From: Pagrus major
Taxonomy: Eukaryota > Chordata > Actinopteri > Spariformes > Sparidae
Direction: 5' to 3'
DNA: 64,000 nucleotides
Assembly (NCBI RefSeq): GCF_040436345.1
Contig: NC_133221.1
Span: 23,585,165-23,649,164 of the forward strand
Position 1 is the stretch's first letter, and the number at the start of each line of letters is the position of its first letter. Below, in pieces: positions 63,655 through 64,000 of this stretch. The notes beneath the pieces are model-generated. The model worked only from the letters and a program-made list of their open reading frames with translations. It was not told where the DNA came from and made no database searches. The translations under genes were made by a program, and so were the position numbers.

Positions 63655-63960
63655 CAGCGGCGGCGCTCTGTCCCCGCCTGCCACCTCACGCTTTTACCCC
63701 CCTAACCCACTGGTCTGATGAACCATATGTTTTCCTGCCTCCACATGCTCACACTTCCAGCATGGCCCAATCCTACACAGACCCACCAATCAGGCATCGG
63801 CATTGGTTTAGGTAACCGTAGAAACAGCCAATGGGAGGGCGGGCCTGAGACCACAACACGAGAGCGAGGCAGCCTGCAGCATGGGGAAAAAGACCGGCTG
63901 AGAGATGGAGAGAGTCTGACTGAGGGAAAGGAGAGAAAATGGGACGAATCGAACACAGAA
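63655..63960. promoter_or_regulatory. GC-richer promoter-like block with CCAAT boxes, GC box and X-box
   Basis: Three CCAAT boxes on the plus strand (63767-63771, 63786-63790, 63828-63832) and one on the minus strand (63802-63806) lie within 70 bases. With them are a GC box (GGGAGGGCGGGCC, 63833-63845) and GTAACCGTAGAAAC (63812-63825), one base off the RFX X-box. It may drive rad54l2 leftward or an unseen gene rightward. Confidence 0.45.
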
Positions 63961-64000
63961 TGATGACTGTGAGCGAAAGTCGAGAAAAATGAAGAGCTCG

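Overview
The window is vertebrate nuclear DNA, almost certainly from a ray-finned (percomorph-type) fish. It has split genes with GT/AG introns and long AT-rich UTRs and introns. It carries dense CA/GT microsatellites, a broken Tc1-type transposon, a tRNA-headed SINE and several small terminal-inverted-repeat elements of types I recognise from fish genomes. There is no bacterial-style gene organisation: nearly all open frames over 60 codons are chance frames, and the real proteins are split over short exons.

Three protein genes lie head-to-tail on the minus strand. From left to right in the window, which is last to first in the transcription direction, they are: (1) a rhoa-type small GTPase, complete at 193 codons in four coding exons (2325-6021), with a 5' UTR exon near 12.8-12.95 kb and a long 3' UTR running toward the left edge; (2) tmem115, a Golgi rhomboid-like membrane protein, complete at 387 codons in three exons (18717-24855), with a CpG-rich leader and promoter at about 25.3-25.9 kb; (3) rad54l2 (ARIP4), a SNF2/ATRX-family ATPase, with 21 coding exons (31307-48072) giving 1457 codons of the C-terminal and central protein. 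Its acidic N-terminus was not securely found, and its 3' UTR of about 4.7 kb ends at a good poly(A) signal at 26577-26582. All three have human counterparts on 3p21 (recalled, not searched), so this is probably a remnant of conserved synteny. The genes do not form a pathway: RhoA controls actin, TMEM115 works in Golgi retrograde traffic, and RAD54L2 remodels SUMO-linked chromatin.

From 48.1 to 63.6 kb I see no secure coding sequence. This stretch, probably the 5' intron(s) or upstream flank of rad54l2, is full of microsatellites and mobile-element fossils. A recurring composite module (TTATATAAC-type motif, CA/GT array, purine-rich tract) appears about six times between 42 and 60 kb. The right edge (63.65-64.0 kb) is GC-richer and looks like a promoter, with clustered CCAAT boxes, a GC box and an RFX-like X-box.

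Points most worth a second look are: the tandem copies of the rhoa stop-codon/CAAX region in its 3' UTR; the tmem115 intron bounded by a short direct repeat (possible intron gain); the composite microsatellite module; a possible 50-nt N-terminal rad54l2 exon at 53.5 kb; four SUMO-interaction-like motifs in RAD54L2; and a CTCF-like site upstream of rhoa. I did not see a wholly new biological system.
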